DNA of 64,000 nt from Olsenella timonensis (lineage in GTDB: Bacteria; Actinomycetota; Coriobacteriia; Coriobacteriales; Atopobiaceae). The translations under genes and the position numbers were made by a program. Below, piece after piece: positions 43,652 to 52,931 of this stretch. The stretch's first letter is position 1, and every line of letters starts with the position of its first letter. Below the pieces are notes generated by a model. It had not been told where the DNA came from, searched no databases, and saw nothing but the letters and a program-made list of their open reading frames with translations. The stretch spans positions 1,054,001 through 1,118,000 of the forward strand of contig NZ_LT635455.1 of the NCBI RefSeq assembly GCF_900119915.1, read 5' to 3'.

Positions 43652-46003
43652 ATGAGCAAGGACGTCGCCGAGAAGAGCGAGAAGGCCGAGAAGGGCGAGA
43701 AGGGCGCCAAGGCGGGCAAGGAGGGCAAGGCGCCCGGCCTCGACTTCTCCTACACCCAGAACCGCGAGCTCAGCTGGCTGCGCTTCGACGACCGAATCCT
43801 CGACGAGGCCTATGACGAGACCGTGCCCGTGTTCGAGCGCCTCAAGTTCTGCGAGATCGTGGAGTCCAACCTCGACGAGTGGTTCATGATTCGCGTGGGA
43901 GGGCTCTCCGACCTCGCCTCCCTCAAGAACCAGCCCAAGGACAACAAGTCCAACATGACTCCGGGCGAGCAGCTCGACGCCATCTTCGAGGCCCTCCCCG
44001 CCCTCGTCGCGCGCCATGAGCGCGGCCTGGCCGAGGTCGAGCGGGCGCTCGCCGACCACGGGCTCGTGCGCGTCTCGCCGAGCGACTACACCGAGGCCGA
44101 CCGCGCGGCCGTGGCGCGCCACTTCGACCGTCGCCTGGCCCCGATCATCTCGCCGCTCATCGTCGACCCGCGCCACCCCTTCCCCAACCTGCGCAACGGG
44201 CGCCTGTTCGTCGCCTGCTCGCTCGACGGCGCCGAGGAGAGCGGGCTGCTCGGCATCATCGAGGTGCCCGCCACCGAGCAGCGTGTCGTCGCGCTGCCCT
44301 CCTCGCCCAAGGCCTATCGCTACACCCTGCTCGAGGACGTCCTCGAGACCTGCCTCGACCAGTGCTTCGGTGACTACGTCCCCAAGCGCTCCGCCGTCAT
44401 CCGCGTCACGCGCAACGCCGACATCGACCCCGACGGCGAGGGCGTCGAGGAGGAGGAGGACTACCGCCAGCACATGAAGAAGGTGCTCAAGCTCCGCCAG
44501 CGCCTCCAGCCCGTTCGCCTCGAGGTCCGCGGCAAGCTCGGCAAGAAGCTCGAGGACCTCATCGCCGGCGAGCTGTCGCTCGAGCCGCGTCGCGTCTTTC
44601 GCCTGGGCCGCCCGATCGACCTCGGCTACGTCTACGGACTCGAGTCCCACATCCCCGACCACGAGCACGCGGCATGCGTCTACCGCTCCTTCGAGCCCCA
44701 GGTCTCCCCGATGGTCGACCTTTCCCTCCCCATGCGCGGCCAGGTTGAGGACCACGACGTCCTGCTCACCTATCCCTACGAGTCCATGACGCCGCTGCTG
44801 CGCCTCCTGCGCGAGGCCTCGTCCGACGACGCCTGCATCTCCATCAAGATCACGCTCTACCGCGTCGCCAAGAGCTCGCACCTCTGCGAGAGCCTGATCA
44901 GCGCCGCGGAGGCCGGCAAGGACGTCACCGTCCTCATGGAGCTGCGCGCCCGCTTCGACGAGGCCAACAACATCGCCTGGGCGGAGCGGCTCGAGGACGC
45001 CGGCTGCACCGTGATCTACGGCTCGGAGGGCTTCAAGTGCCACTCCAAGATCTGCCAGATCACCTATCACGACCGCGACGGCATCAGCCGCATCACCTGC
45101 CTCGGCACCGGCAACTTCAACGAGAAGACCGCGACGCTCTACTCCGACTTCATGTACCTCACCGCCGCGGAGGGCATCGGCGCGGACGGCAACACGTTCT
45201 TCCGCAACCTCTCGCTCGGCAACCTCCGCGGCTCATACAAGCACCTCGGCGTGGCGCCGGTCGGCCTCAAGCCGCTGGTCATGCGCGGCCTCGACCGAGA
45301 GATCGCGCGGGCGCGCTCAGGGGAGCCCGCCAAGGTCTTCCTCAAGATGAACTCGCTCACCGACCGTGACGTCATCGACAAGATCTCCGAGGCGTGCGAG
45401 GCCGGCGTGGAGGTCGTCATGATCGTGCGCGGCATCTGCTGCATCAAGGCCGGCGTCCCCGGCAAGACCGACGGCCTCGTGGTCCGGCAGATCGCCGGCC
45501 GCTTCCTCGAGCACGCGCGCATCTACGCCTTTGGCGCCGACATGGACACGATCTACCTCTCCAGCGCTGACATGATGACGAGAAACACCGAGCGCCGCGT
45601 CGAGATCGCCTATCCCGTTCGCGACCCGGCGTGCTCGCAGATTGTGCGGCACTTCATCGAGCTCCAGCTCGCCGACAACGTGAAGGCGCGCCAGCTCACC
45701 TCCGAGGGCACCTGGGCGCGCATCGAGTCCGACCCCGACGCCCCGCTGGTCGTCTGCCAGGAGGTGCTGCTGCGCGAGGCGTATGCCCGCGCCAAGGCCG
45801 CCGTCGACGAGCGCGCCGCCGCGGGCAAGGCCGACCGCATCGAGCCCGAGGCGGAGGCGGCCCCGGCCCTCGCGTCCGTCGAGCCGGACGCCCCGAGGCC
45901 GGGCTACGTCGAGGTCGGAGCCGCGACGACGGAGCCGCCCGCGCCGGAGGGCGGGGCCGCCCCCGTTCCCGTGACGGCCGCCCCCGCGCCCCCGTTCCCG
46001 TGA
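43652..46003 (+). CDS. ppk1: Polyphosphate kinase 1 (C-terminus altered by 29-bp duplication)
   Basis: Reversibly polymerises ATP gamma-phosphate into polyphosphate (783 aa). The autophosphorylated His464 is in FKCHSKICQI and the second essential His621 in LEHARIYAFG; the 157-residue spacing equals that of the E. coli enzyme. A Lys/Glu-rich N-terminus of about 28 residues precedes the N domain. The last residues (APAPPFP) come from a tandem 29-bp duplication at 45962-46019. Without it the frame would continue 25 more residues to a stop at 46098, overlapping the next gene (GTGA). The catalytic core is intact. Confidence 0.94.
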   Translation: MSKDVAEKSEKAEKGEKGAKAGKEGKAPGLDFSYTQNRELSWLRFDDRILDEAYDETVPVFERLKFCEIVESNLDEWFMIRVGGLSDLASLKNQPKDNKSNMTPGEQLDAIFEALPALVARHERGLAEVERALADHGLVRVSPSDYTEADRAAVARHFDRRLAPIISPLIVDPRHPFPNLRNGRLFVACSLDGAEESGLLGIIEVPATEQRVVALPSSPKAYRYTLLEDVLETCLDQCFGDYVPKRSAVIRVTRNADIDPDGEGVEEEEDYRQHMKKVLKLRQRLQPVRLEVRGKLGKKLEDLIAGELSLEPRRVFRLGRPIDLGYVYGLESHIPDHEHAACVYRSFEPQVSPMVDLSLPMRGQVEDHDVLLTYPYESMTPLLRLLREASSDDACISIKITLYRVAKSSHLCESLISAAEAGKDVTVLMELRARFDEANNIAWAERLEDAGCTVIYGSEGFKCHSKICQITYHDRDGISRITCLGTGNFNEKTATLYSDFMYLTAAEGIGADGNTFFRNLSLGNLRGSYKHLGVAPVGLKPLVMRGLDREIARARSGEPAKVFLKMNSLTDRDVIDKISEACEAGVEVVMIVRGICCIKAGVPGKTDGLVVRQIAGRFLEHARIYAFGADMDTIYLSSADMMTRNTERRVEIAYPVRDPACSQIVRHFIELQLADNVKARQLTSEGTWARIESDPDAPLVVCQEVLLREAYARAKAAVDERAAAGKADRIEPEAEAAPALASVEPDAPRPGYVEVGAATTEPPAPEGGAAPVPVTAAPAPPFP

Positions 46004-46019
46004 CGGCCGCCCCCGCGCC
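45962..46019 (+). repeat. Two perfect tandem copies of a 29-bp unit in the ppk1 3' end
   Basis: The unit beginning CCCGTTCCCGTGACGG occurs at 45962-45990 and again at 45991-46019. Because 29 is not a multiple of 3, the second copy is read in another frame and gives TGA at 46001-46003. Removing one unit restores a frame ending in LFGQAFGTLFGGGDE and TGA at 46096-46098. Confidence 0.95.
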
Positions 46020-46094
46020 CCGCCGCGGTCGCCTCTCGAGGGCGATGTCGCTCTTCGGCCAGGCCTTCGGCACCCTCTTCGGCGGCGGTGACGA

Positions 46095-47462
46095 GTGATC
46101 GACGGACGTGATCTGGAGCTCGTCTGCGAGAGCATGACCTACGGGCCGGACGCCGTCGCCCACGACGGTGACGGGAGGGCCGTCTTTGTTTCCGGCGCCG
46201 TGGCGGGAGACACGGTGCGCGCCGTCGTCGATCGCGAGGAGGGGCGCTGGGCCCATGCCCGCGCGACGGAGATCCTCGCAGCCTCCCCCGATCGGGTGCG
46301 ACCCGCCTGTCCCTACGTCGGCGCATGCGGCGGGTGCCCCTGGGGCGGGCTCTCCTACGACGCCCAGGCGCGCGCCAAGCGCTCCGGGGTCGTCGACGCC
46401 CTCTCCCGCATCGCCCGCATGGGGGACGGGCGCGCCGAGGACCTCGTCGCGCCGCTCGTCTCCCCCGGCGACCCCTGGGGATACCGAAACAAGGTCGAGC
46501 TGGCCGTCGCAAGCGAGGGCGGTCGCACGACGCTCGGCATGCACGCGGCCGGTGGCGGCGTCGTGCGCGTCAAGGGCTGCATGCTGCTCGACAAGGCCCA
46601 CGCCGGCTCTGTCAAGGCGGTCTCCGGCGCCCTCTCCTACCTCGCCGGGCGCCACGCGCTCGACCTGGAGCGCGTGGGAGTGCGCGTCTCGCGTCGAACC
46701 GGCGACGTCGAGGTCGCCCTGTGGGGCAGGCCCGGGCCCTTCCCCCGCGCGCAGGTCGCAAGGGTCCTCGCAGACGCGCTCCACCCGACCTCGGTCGTGC
46801 GCGTCATGCAGAAGGGGCCCGCCAAGGCGCGCCGCATCGCCGGGGTGGAGTGCCTCTCCGGTGCCGGGTCCTGGTCCGAGAAGGTCGGCTCGGAGCAGAT
46901 GCGCGTCTCGGCCCCCTCGTTCTTCCAGGTCAACACCGCAGGGGCCGAGAGGCTCGTCGACCTCGTCCTGGACGCCCTGCAGCCGGGGGGCGACGAGGAA
47001 GCCATGGACCTCTACTGCGGCGCCGGCACCTTCACACTGCCGCTCGCGCGGCGCGCGGGCTTCGTCTCCGCCGTGGAGTCATATGGGCCCGCGGTGCGCG
47101 ACCTTCGCCGCAACCTCGAGCGGGCAGGACTCGACAACGTCGACCCGATCGGCGGGGACGCGGGCCGCGAGTTCCCCGACACCGACGCCGACGTCATCGT
47201 CGTGGACCCCCCTCGAGCCGGACTCGCCGCCGACGTGGTGGCGCGCCTCTCCGAGCAGCCCGCGAGGGCAATCGCCTACGTCTCGTGCGACCCGGCGACG
47301 CTTGCGCGCGACCTGGCGCGCTTCGAGGAGGCGGGCTCGTTCGTCCCGACGCGCGTGACGCCCGTCGACCTCTTCCCGCAGACCTACCACGTCGAGACGG
47401 TCACCCTCCTCGAGCGCCGCTTGGCGGGCTCCTCGGCGCCCTGTGCCTCCCGAACGCGTTAA
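46095..47462 (+). CDS. 23S rRNA (uracil-5-)-methyltransferase, RumA/RlmD-like
   Basis: SAM-dependent RNA m5U methyltransferase of 455 aa. An N-terminal TRAM-like domain is followed by Fe-S ligands in CPYVGACGGC. The SAM motif is DLYCGAGTFTLPLA, IVVDPPRAG is present, and the catalytic nucleophile is Cys398 in YVSCDPATLARDL. The family includes rRNA (U747, U1939) and tRNA (U54) enzymes, and which base this one targets cannot be decided here. The GTG start overlaps the ancestral ppk1 stop (46096-46098), so the two genes were once directly coupled. Confidence 0.92.
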   Translation: MIDGRDLELVCESMTYGPDAVAHDGDGRAVFVSGAVAGDTVRAVVDREEGRWAHARATEILAASPDRVRPACPYVGACGGCPWGGLSYDAQARAKRSGVVDALSRIARMGDGRAEDLVAPLVSPGDPWGYRNKVELAVASEGGRTTLGMHAAGGGVVRVKGCMLLDKAHAGSVKAVSGALSYLAGRHALDLERVGVRVSRRTGDVEVALWGRPGPFPRAQVARVLADALHPTSVVRVMQKGPAKARRIAGVECLSGAGSWSEKVGSEQMRVSAPSFFQVNTAGAERLVDLVLDALQPGGDEEAMDLYCGAGTFTLPLARRAGFVSAVESYGPAVRDLRRNLERAGLDNVDPIGGDAGREFPDTDADVIVVDPPRAGLAADVVARLSEQPARAIAYVSCDPATLARDLARFEEAGSFVPTRVTPVDLFPQTYHVETVTLLERRLAGSSAPCASRTR

Positions 47463-47612
47463 TTCCCACTTGTCTGTAGGAATAAAGCCCAGCTCATGAC
47501 CGTTGACCGTCAATTTGGCCTATACGCGGGAAACGGTTGCGCGACTACGTGGAAACGTGTAAAAAAAGAGGGAACCTGGGCAGGGGGCCCAGGCAAGAGA
47601 GAGGATCCAGAC

Positions 47613-47798
47613 ATGAAGGCTACGGTCAACGAGGAATGCATCGGCTGCGGGATGTGCGAGGGCACCTGCCCTGACGTCTTCTCCATCTCTGACGACGGCG
47701 TCGCCGTCGCCATCGAGGAGGACGTTCCCGAGGACGCCGAGGACGCCGCCCAGGAGGCTGCCGACACCTGCCCCGTCTCCGCCATCGTCATCGAGTAG
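47613..47798 (+). CDS. Single-cluster [4Fe-4S] ferredoxin
   Basis: A 61-residue acidic electron carrier. Cluster ligands are in CIGCGMCEGTCPDVF and DTCPVSAIVIE, the arrangement of monocluster bacterial ferredoxins. The ATG is chosen for AGAGAGGA upstream and because it gives the standard MKATVNEECIGCG beginning. A strong terminator follows, so it is a separate transcript ending before maf. Redox partners are not evident nearby. Confidence 0.95.
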   Translation: MKATVNEECIGCGMCEGTCPDVFSISDDGVAVAIEEDVPEDAEDAAQEAADTCPVSAIVIE

Positions 47799-47824
47799 AT
47801 CGGCACGCGTCATCAGACGTCCTG

Positions 47825-47849
47825 CGGGGGCCGCGAAGGCCCCCGTTTT
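47825..47849 (+). terminator. Rho-independent terminator after ferredoxin gene
   Basis: Stem CGGGGGCC / GGCCCCCG with a 5-base loop, followed by TTTTC. It lies 27 bases after the ferredoxin stop and only 18 bases before the TTG start of maf. Confidence 0.88.
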
Positions 47850-47866
47850 CGTATGGAGGTAGCACG

Positions 47867-48499
47867 TTGATCCTAGCCTCGCAGTCACCGCGCCGTCGGG
47901 CCCTGCTTGCCGACGCCGGCTTTACCCTCACGGTCGTCCCGGCCGACATCGACGAGGCGCCGCGCCCGTCCGAGACGCCCATGGAGCTGGTGGGGCGCCT
48001 CTCGGCAGAGAAGGCCGAGGCCGTGCGCTCCTCGCTCTCCGCCGCGCCGGACGACGGCCTGCTCGTTGCCGCCGACACCGTCGTCTGGACGGGGGCCGAG
48101 GCACTGGGCAAGCCCGCCGACGCCGCCGACGCCGCGCGCATGCTCCGAGCGCTCTCCGGTCGAACGCACCGCGTCTCGACCGGTGTGTGCGCGATGCTGC
48201 TTCGCGCGGACGGCTCCCTCTCCGCCGAGTCGCGCTTCGTCGAGACCACCGAGGTCACGTTCTGGGACCTCACCGAGAGCCAGGTGGCCGCCTACGTCGC
48301 CACAGGCGAGCCACTCGACAAGGCGGGGGCCTACGGCATCCAGGGGACGGGGCGGCTCCTTGTCCGCGCAATCAGGGGGGACTACGAGAACGTCGTGGGG
48401 CTGCCCGTCTCCCGGCTCGTCCGCGAGCTGGGTGCGCTCCAGGGCGCGCGCGGCGACCTCGTGGCAGACGCGATCAGATTGGGAGGGGCCCATGCCTAG
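47867..48499 (+). CDS. maf: Maf family nucleoside triphosphate pyrophosphatase
   Basis: A 210-residue house-cleaning pyrophosphatase acting on non-canonical or m5 pyrimidine nucleotides. Motifs: LASQSPRRRALLADAG at the N-terminus, LVAADTVVWTG (metal/base contact), GKPADAADAARMLRALSGRTH, and DKAGAYGIQG. The start is TTG with GGAGGT 6 bases upstream. Its 3' end overlaps the next gene by 8 bases. The YhdE-like (dTTP/UTP) and YceF-like (m7GTP) subgroups cannot be separated safely by eye. Confidence 0.94.
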   Translation: MILASQSPRRRALLADAGFTLTVVPADIDEAPRPSETPMELVGRLSAEKAEAVRSSLSAAPDDGLLVAADTVVWTGAEALGKPADAADAARMLRALSGRTHRVSTGVCAMLLRADGSLSAESRFVETTEVTFWDLTESQVAAYVATGEPLDKAGAYGIQGTGRLLVRAIRGDYENVVGLPVSRLVRELGALQGARGDLVADAIRLGGAHA

Positions 48500-49469
48500 C
48501 GAGAAGCACGTCGTGAGCGTCACGCAGATACCCGGCATCTTTGCCGCCCATGCCACCAACGCGCAGGCCGGAACTGGTTGCACGGTCATCGTCTGTCCCC
48601 ACGGCGCCGTGGGCGGCGTCGACGTCCGCGGCGGGGCGCCCGCCACGCGCGAGACCGACCTCCTGCGCCCCGAGGAGACCGTCGAGGTGCTCCACGCGGT
48701 CGTGCTCTCGGGCGGCAGCGCCTTCGGCCTCGCCGCCTCGTGCGGCGTCGCCGAGGAGCTCGAGCGGCGTGGGGTCGGCCTCGACGTCGGCGTCGCGCGC
48801 GTGCCGATCGTCTCGGGCGCGTGCCTGTTCGACCTCGCATGCGGCGACGTCCGCGTGCGCCCGACGGCCGCTGACGGGCGCGACGCCTGCGCCGCGGCGC
48901 TCGACGGCGGAACCGCGCCGCTCCCCCGGGGGAACGTCGGTGCGGGCACCGGATGCACGGTCGGCAAGCTCGCCGGCCCCGACCGGGCGATGAAGTCGGG
49001 CCTCGGGGAGGACGTGGAGCGCGCGGGGAAGCTCCTCTGCGGTGCCGTCGCCGCCGTCAACGCCTGCGGCGACGTCCGAGACCCCGAAACCGGCGAGCCC
49101 GCAGCGGGGATGCGGACCGAGGACGGGCGCGCGCTCGCGAGCAGCGCCGAGGCTCTTCTCGGCGGTTTTGCCCAGATGCCGCTCGAGCGGACCAACACCA
49201 CGATATCGTGCGTCGTCACCAACGCACGGCTCACCAAGGCCCAGGCAACCAAGGTCGCCCAGATGGCGGCCGACGCCTATGCCCACGCCATCACGCCCAC
49301 CCACACGACCAACGACGGGGACACCGTCTTCGTCATGGCGACGGGCGAGGTGGACGCCCCGGTGGACGTCGTCGGGGCGTTGGCCACGCGAGCGCTCGGG
49401 CGCGCCATCGTCGACGGCGCGCGGCAGGCCGTCTCCGCCTACGGCTACCCTGCCGCCCGCGACCTGTAG
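48492..49469 (+). CDS. P1 family peptidase (DmpA/S58-type Ntn-hydrolase)
   Basis: A 325-residue member of the self-processing DmpA/BapA aminopeptidase group. Features: TQIPGIFAAHATNAQAGTGCTVI near the N-terminus, VVLSGGSAFGLAASCGVAE, GNVGAGTGCTVGK, and ERTNTTISCVVTNA (Thr234-Thr237), where the chain would be cut to expose the N-terminal nucleophile. The substrate is unknown; relatives act on D- or beta-amino-acyl peptides. GGGAGGGG precedes the ATG, which lies inside the maf 3' end, so the two are co-translated. Confidence 0.9.
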   Translation: MPSEKHVVSVTQIPGIFAAHATNAQAGTGCTVIVCPHGAVGGVDVRGGAPATRETDLLRPEETVEVLHAVVLSGGSAFGLAASCGVAEELERRGVGLDVGVARVPIVSGACLFDLACGDVRVRPTAADGRDACAAALDGGTAPLPRGNVGAGTGCTVGKLAGPDRAMKSGLGEDVERAGKLLCGAVAAVNACGDVRDPETGEPAAGMRTEDGRALASSAEALLGGFAQMPLERTNTTISCVVTNARLTKAQATKVAQMAADAYAHAITPTHTTNDGDTVFVMATGEVDAPVDVVGALATRALGRAIVDGARQAVSAYGYPAARDL

Positions 49470-49482
49470 GCGTGTCGTCGAC

Positions 49483-50517
49483 CTAGTTGAACTTCACGAG
49501 CTTCTGGGCAGCGCGGTAGCCGGCCAGCGTGAGGGCACGCCCGACGGTGCCGGGGAGGTTGGTTGCCATGCCCACGATGCCGTGGCGCGCACGGCGATAC
49601 ATCCGCCTGTCATAGGCGCGCAGCTCGTCCCAGAGCCCCTGCAGCTCGTCCATGGCGTCAGGGCGCTCGCTCTTCTTGGAGAAGACCGAGCAGATGGCCA
49701 TGATGATCGTAAAGTAGTTCATCATGTAGCTGCGCAGCTTCGCCGAGGCGATGTCGTCGTAGACGTGATAGGCGTGCATCATGACGCGCGCCACGCGCCA
49801 GTAGTGGTCCACGCGGCTCGTGAGGACCTTGTCGTTGACGGACTGGTCCTCGCGCCCGATGAAGTAGCGGTAGACGTCCTCGTCAAGGTAATAGATGCTG
49901 CGACACGCCGGGAAGGGCACGTACGCGTATATGTTGTCGACGTAGAACGTGTGGGGCGGCATCTCGAGGCCCACCTCGCGCAGCACGTCCACGCGATAGG
50001 TGAGCGCATGCATGAGCAGGTACTGCCACATCATGAAGTGGCCCATGTCGTTCCAGGTGAAGATGCGCCCCACGGGCAGCACGTGACGGTAGTCGACCAC
50101 GTTCTGCGTGTCATCCTCGACGTGCTCGTACACGTAGTTGGTGATGACCAGGTCAACGTGCTCCCCCAGCTCCTCGAAGCGCCTCAGCTGGTCGAGAAGG
50201 GCACGCACGGCCTGCGCGTCCACCCAGTCGTCGGAGTCGACGTTCTTGAAGTAGGTGCCGCGCGCGTTCCTCACCGCCTGCATGACCGCGGCGCCGTGCC
50301 CCCCGTTCTCCTGGTGGACGGCCCTGATGATCGAGGGGTGGCGCTCCGCCCAGGCGTCGGCCCTGGCCGGCGTGTCGTCCTTTGTGGAACCGTCGTCCAC
50401 GATGACGATCTCGACGTCATCGGCGTAGTCGGTGCCCTCGAGGATCGACTCGATGCAGTGGTCCATGTAGGCGGCCGAGTTGTAGCACGGGATGCCGAAG
50501 GTGATGGTCTTCTTCAT
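49483..50517 (-). CDS. Glycosyltransferase, family 2
   Basis: A 344-residue GT-A glycosyltransferase. The N-terminal domain shows FGIPCYNSAAYMDHCIESIL and VEIVIVDDGSTKDDT, with the metal/nucleotide-binding VDSDDW at residues 93-98. The C-terminal half is helical with a short hydrophobic stretch and basic end, suggesting membrane association. It follows the UDP-galactopyranose mutase gene by 48 bases, so a galactofuranosyl- or related cell-surface glycan transferase is plausible; the acceptor is unknown. Confidence 0.88.
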   Translation of the reverse strand: MKKTITFGIPCYNSAAYMDHCIESILEGTDYADDVEIVIVDDGSTKDDTPARADAWAERHPSIIRAVHQENGGHGAAVMQAVRNARGTYFKNVDSDDWVDAQAVRALLDQLRRFEELGEHVDLVITNYVYEHVEDDTQNVVDYRHVLPVGRIFTWNDMGHFMMWQYLLMHALTYRVDVLREVGLEMPPHTFYVDNIYAYVPFPACRSIYYLDEDVYRYFIGREDQSVNDKVLTSRVDHYWRVARVMMHAYHVYDDIASAKLRSYMMNYFTIIMAICSVFSKKSERPDAMDELQGLWDELRAYDRRMYRRARHGIVGMATNLPGTVGRALTLAGYRAAQKLVKFN

Positions 50518-50565
50518 GTGTCCCCTCTGGGATGTGCGGCGCGGGCGAGCGAAGCGGCGAGCTCG

Positions 50566-51768
50566 TCAGCTGTGCTGGGCGATGATCTCGTCGGAGAGGT
50601 CGAGCGCGGAGGCGACGACGCCGTCCATGTCGTAGTAGCGGTACTCGGCGAGACGCCCGACGCAGTGGAAGTTCACGAGGTCCTCGACGCGCGCGCGATA
50701 GCGGCGGTAGAGCTCGAGGTTCGCGTCCTCGAGGATGGCATAGTAGGGATCCTGGCCGCTGCCCGGCTCGTAGGCCTTCGAGTACTCCCTCATGATCGTG
50801 GTCTTGCCGGGCACCACCTGCCCGGTCATGTTCTTGAACTCGGTGATGCGGGTGAAGTCCTCGCTCGTGGTGTAGTTCACGGTGCCGACGGGCTGGAACT
50901 GGTCGACGGGCAGCGTCTCGAAGACCATGTCGAGCGTGCGGTACGGCAGCGCGCCGAGGTCGAGGTCGAAGAGCTCGTCGAGCGGGCCGGTGTAGATGAT
51001 CTCCCCGCCGTAGGGCCGTCCGCAGACCGAGACGCTCATCTCGGAGACCTTGAGGATGTCGCGGGCGTCCACGTCGAGGAAGACGGAGATGAGGTCGTGC
51101 TCGAGCATGTGCTCGAAGAGCGCGGTGTAGCCCTCGGCGGGCATCCCCTGATGGGGGGCCTGCGGGAAGTACCGGTCGTCGTCGCCGACGAAGACCGGCA
51201 CGCGCCCGGTGATCGAGGGGTCGATCTGGTCGGGCGTCTGCCCCCACTGCTTCATCGTGTAGTGCAGGAAGACGTTCTCGTAGACGTAGTCGGCGACCTC
51301 GACGAGCTCGGGGTCGTTCTTCTCGCGAAGCTCCATGATCGGGACCTTCTTGTTCTCGCCGAAGGTGTCCACGAGCTTCCGATAGAGGCGCTCGCCCTTC
51401 TCGTCCCCGAAGGCGAGCCTGAGGGAGCGGTGGTTGAAGGGCACCGGCATGAGCGTGCCGTGAATGTTGGCGAGAACCTTGTGCTGGTAGTCGGTCCACT
51501 CGGTGAAGCGCGAGAGGAACTCGTCCACGCGGTCGTTCACGGTGTGATAGATGTGCGGGCCGTACTTGTGGACGAGGACGCCCGCGTCGTCGAGGAAGTC
51601 GTAGGCGTTTCCGGCGATGTGGTCGCGGCGCTCGAGGACGCAGACCTTGAACCCGCAGGACTCGGCGAGGCGGCGCGCGCAGGTCGCCCCGGCGTAGCCC
51701 GCGCCGACGACGATCGCGTCAAAGCAGTCGGGGTTGAAGCCGGCGGGAAGGCCCTTCTCGATGCTCAT
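50566..51768 (-). CDS. glf: UDP-galactopyranose mutase
   Basis: Flavoenzyme that converts UDP-galactopyranose to UDP-galactofuranose (400 aa). FAD site: AIVVGAGYAGATCARRLAE. Other family segments: HIAGNAYDFLDDAGVLVHKYGPHIYHT, FNHRSLRL, NYTTSEDFTRITEFKN and LAEYRYYDMD. It supplies the donor for galactofuranose-containing surface glycans, and the adjacent family 2 glycosyltransferase may use it. It is divergent from pta. Confidence 0.96.
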   Translation of the reverse strand: MSIEKGLPAGFNPDCFDAIVVGAGYAGATCARRLAESCGFKVCVLERRDHIAGNAYDFLDDAGVLVHKYGPHIYHTVNDRVDEFLSRFTEWTDYQHKVLANIHGTLMPVPFNHRSLRLAFGDEKGERLYRKLVDTFGENKKVPIMELREKNDPELVEVADYVYENVFLHYTMKQWGQTPDQIDPSITGRVPVFVGDDDRYFPQAPHQGMPAEGYTALFEHMLEHDLISVFLDVDARDILKVSEMSVSVCGRPYGGEIIYTGPLDELFDLDLGALPYRTLDMVFETLPVDQFQPVGTVNYTTSEDFTRITEFKNMTGQVVPGKTTIMREYSKAYEPGSGQDPYYAILEDANLELYRRYRARVEDLVNFHCVGRLAEYRYYDMDGVVASALDLSDEIIAQHS

Positions 51769-51843
51769 GGAAATCCTCTCTGTGCGCGCCGCGGGACGAG
51801 GCGCGTTCGCCCATTCGTCCGACTGATTCTATCACCTCGAACC

Positions 51844-51849
51844 TATAAT
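51844..51849 (+). promoter_or_regulatory. Candidate -10 box for pta
   Basis: A perfect TATAAT lies 81 bases before the pta ATG, in the 162-base spacer shared with divergent glf. No convincing -35 hexamer is present at 16-18 bases. The 5' leader would be about 75 bases. Confidence 0.55.
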
Positions 51850-51930
51850 GGAGCGTGATGGCGCGCATGCCCGACCAAGACACACAATCGGGACGCGCGG
51901 GTAGAGCCACGAGCACGTGAAGGAGTTTCG

Positions 51931-52929
51931 ATGAGCGATTTTCTCGCACGCATGAAGGCCGCGGCCAAGGCCTACAAGAAGACGATCGTCCTGCCCGAGG
52001 GCGAGGACCCGCGCACGCTCGAGGCGGCGCGCAAGATCGTCGAGGAGGACCTGGCAAACCTCGTCATCCTGGGCGACCCCGCCAAGATCGACGTCGAGGG
52101 CGTCACCGTGATCGACCCGACCTCCCCCACCGCCCCCAGGCACGAGGCCTACGCGCAGAAGTTCGCCGAGCTCCGCGCCAAGAAGGGCGTCACCATCGAG
52201 CAGGCCCGCGCTCAGATGATGGACGCCACCTACTACGGAACCATGATGGTTAAGATGGGCGACGCCGACGGCCTGGTCTCCGGCGCCTGCCACTCCACCG
52301 CAAACACGCTGCGTCCCGCGCTGCAGATCCTGAAGACCGCGCCGGGCACCAAGCTGGTCTCGGCCTTCATGGTCATGTGCACCAAGACCCCGCAGTTCGG
52401 CGCCGACGGCACGCTCGTCTTCGCGGACTGCGGCCTCAACATCGACCCGACCTCCGACGAGCTCTCCGAGATCGCCATCGCCTCCGCGAACTCCTTCGCG
52501 ACGTTCATGGATGACGTCGAGCCCAGGGTGGCCATGCTCTCCTACTCCACGATGGGCTCGGCAGGCGGCGACACCGCCAAGAAGGTCCAGGAGGCCACGG
52601 CCTTTGCCAAGGAGAAGGCCCCCGAGCTCGCCATTGACGGCGACCTGCAGCTCGATGCCGCGATCGTGCCCGAGGTCGCCGCCCTCAAGGCCCCCGAGAG
52701 CAAGGTGGCCGGCCACGCCAACGTCCTCGTCTTCCCCAACCTGGAGACCGGCAACATCGGCTACAAGCTCGTCCAGCGCTTTGGCAACGCCGAGGCGTAC
52801 GGCCCCATCCTCCAGGGCATCGCCAAGCCGGTGAACGACCTCTCGCGCGGCTGCGTCGCCGACGACATCGTGGGCGTCGTCGCCATCACCGCCGTCCAGG
52901 CGCAGATGGCCGAGATGCACGAAGGGTAG
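51931..52929 (+). CDS. pta: Phosphate acetyltransferase
   Basis: Interconverts acetyl-CoA and acetyl phosphate (332 aa, the short PTA form without the N-terminal regulatory P-loop domain). Features: KKTIVLPEGEDPRTLEAARKI, DGLVSGACHSTANTLRPALQIL, SYSTMGSAGGD and VLVFPNLETGNIGYKL. With acetate kinase, 8.4 kb downstream on the other strand, it makes ATP from acetyl-CoA. GAAGGAG precedes the ATG. A small membrane-protein gene follows after two bases. Confidence 0.96.
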   Translation: MSDFLARMKAAAKAYKKTIVLPEGEDPRTLEAARKIVEEDLANLVILGDPAKIDVEGVTVIDPTSPTAPRHEAYAQKFAELRAKKGVTIEQARAQMMDATYYGTMMVKMGDADGLVSGACHSTANTLRPALQILKTAPGTKLVSAFMVMCTKTPQFGADGTLVFADCGLNIDPTSDELSEIAIASANSFATFMDDVEPRVAMLSYSTMGSAGGDTAKKVQEATAFAKEKAPELAIDGDLQLDAAIVPEVAALKAPESKVAGHANVLVFPNLETGNIGYKLVQRFGNAEAYGPILQGIAKPVNDLSRGCVADDIVGVVAITAVQAQMAEMHEG

Positions 52930-52931
52930 AC

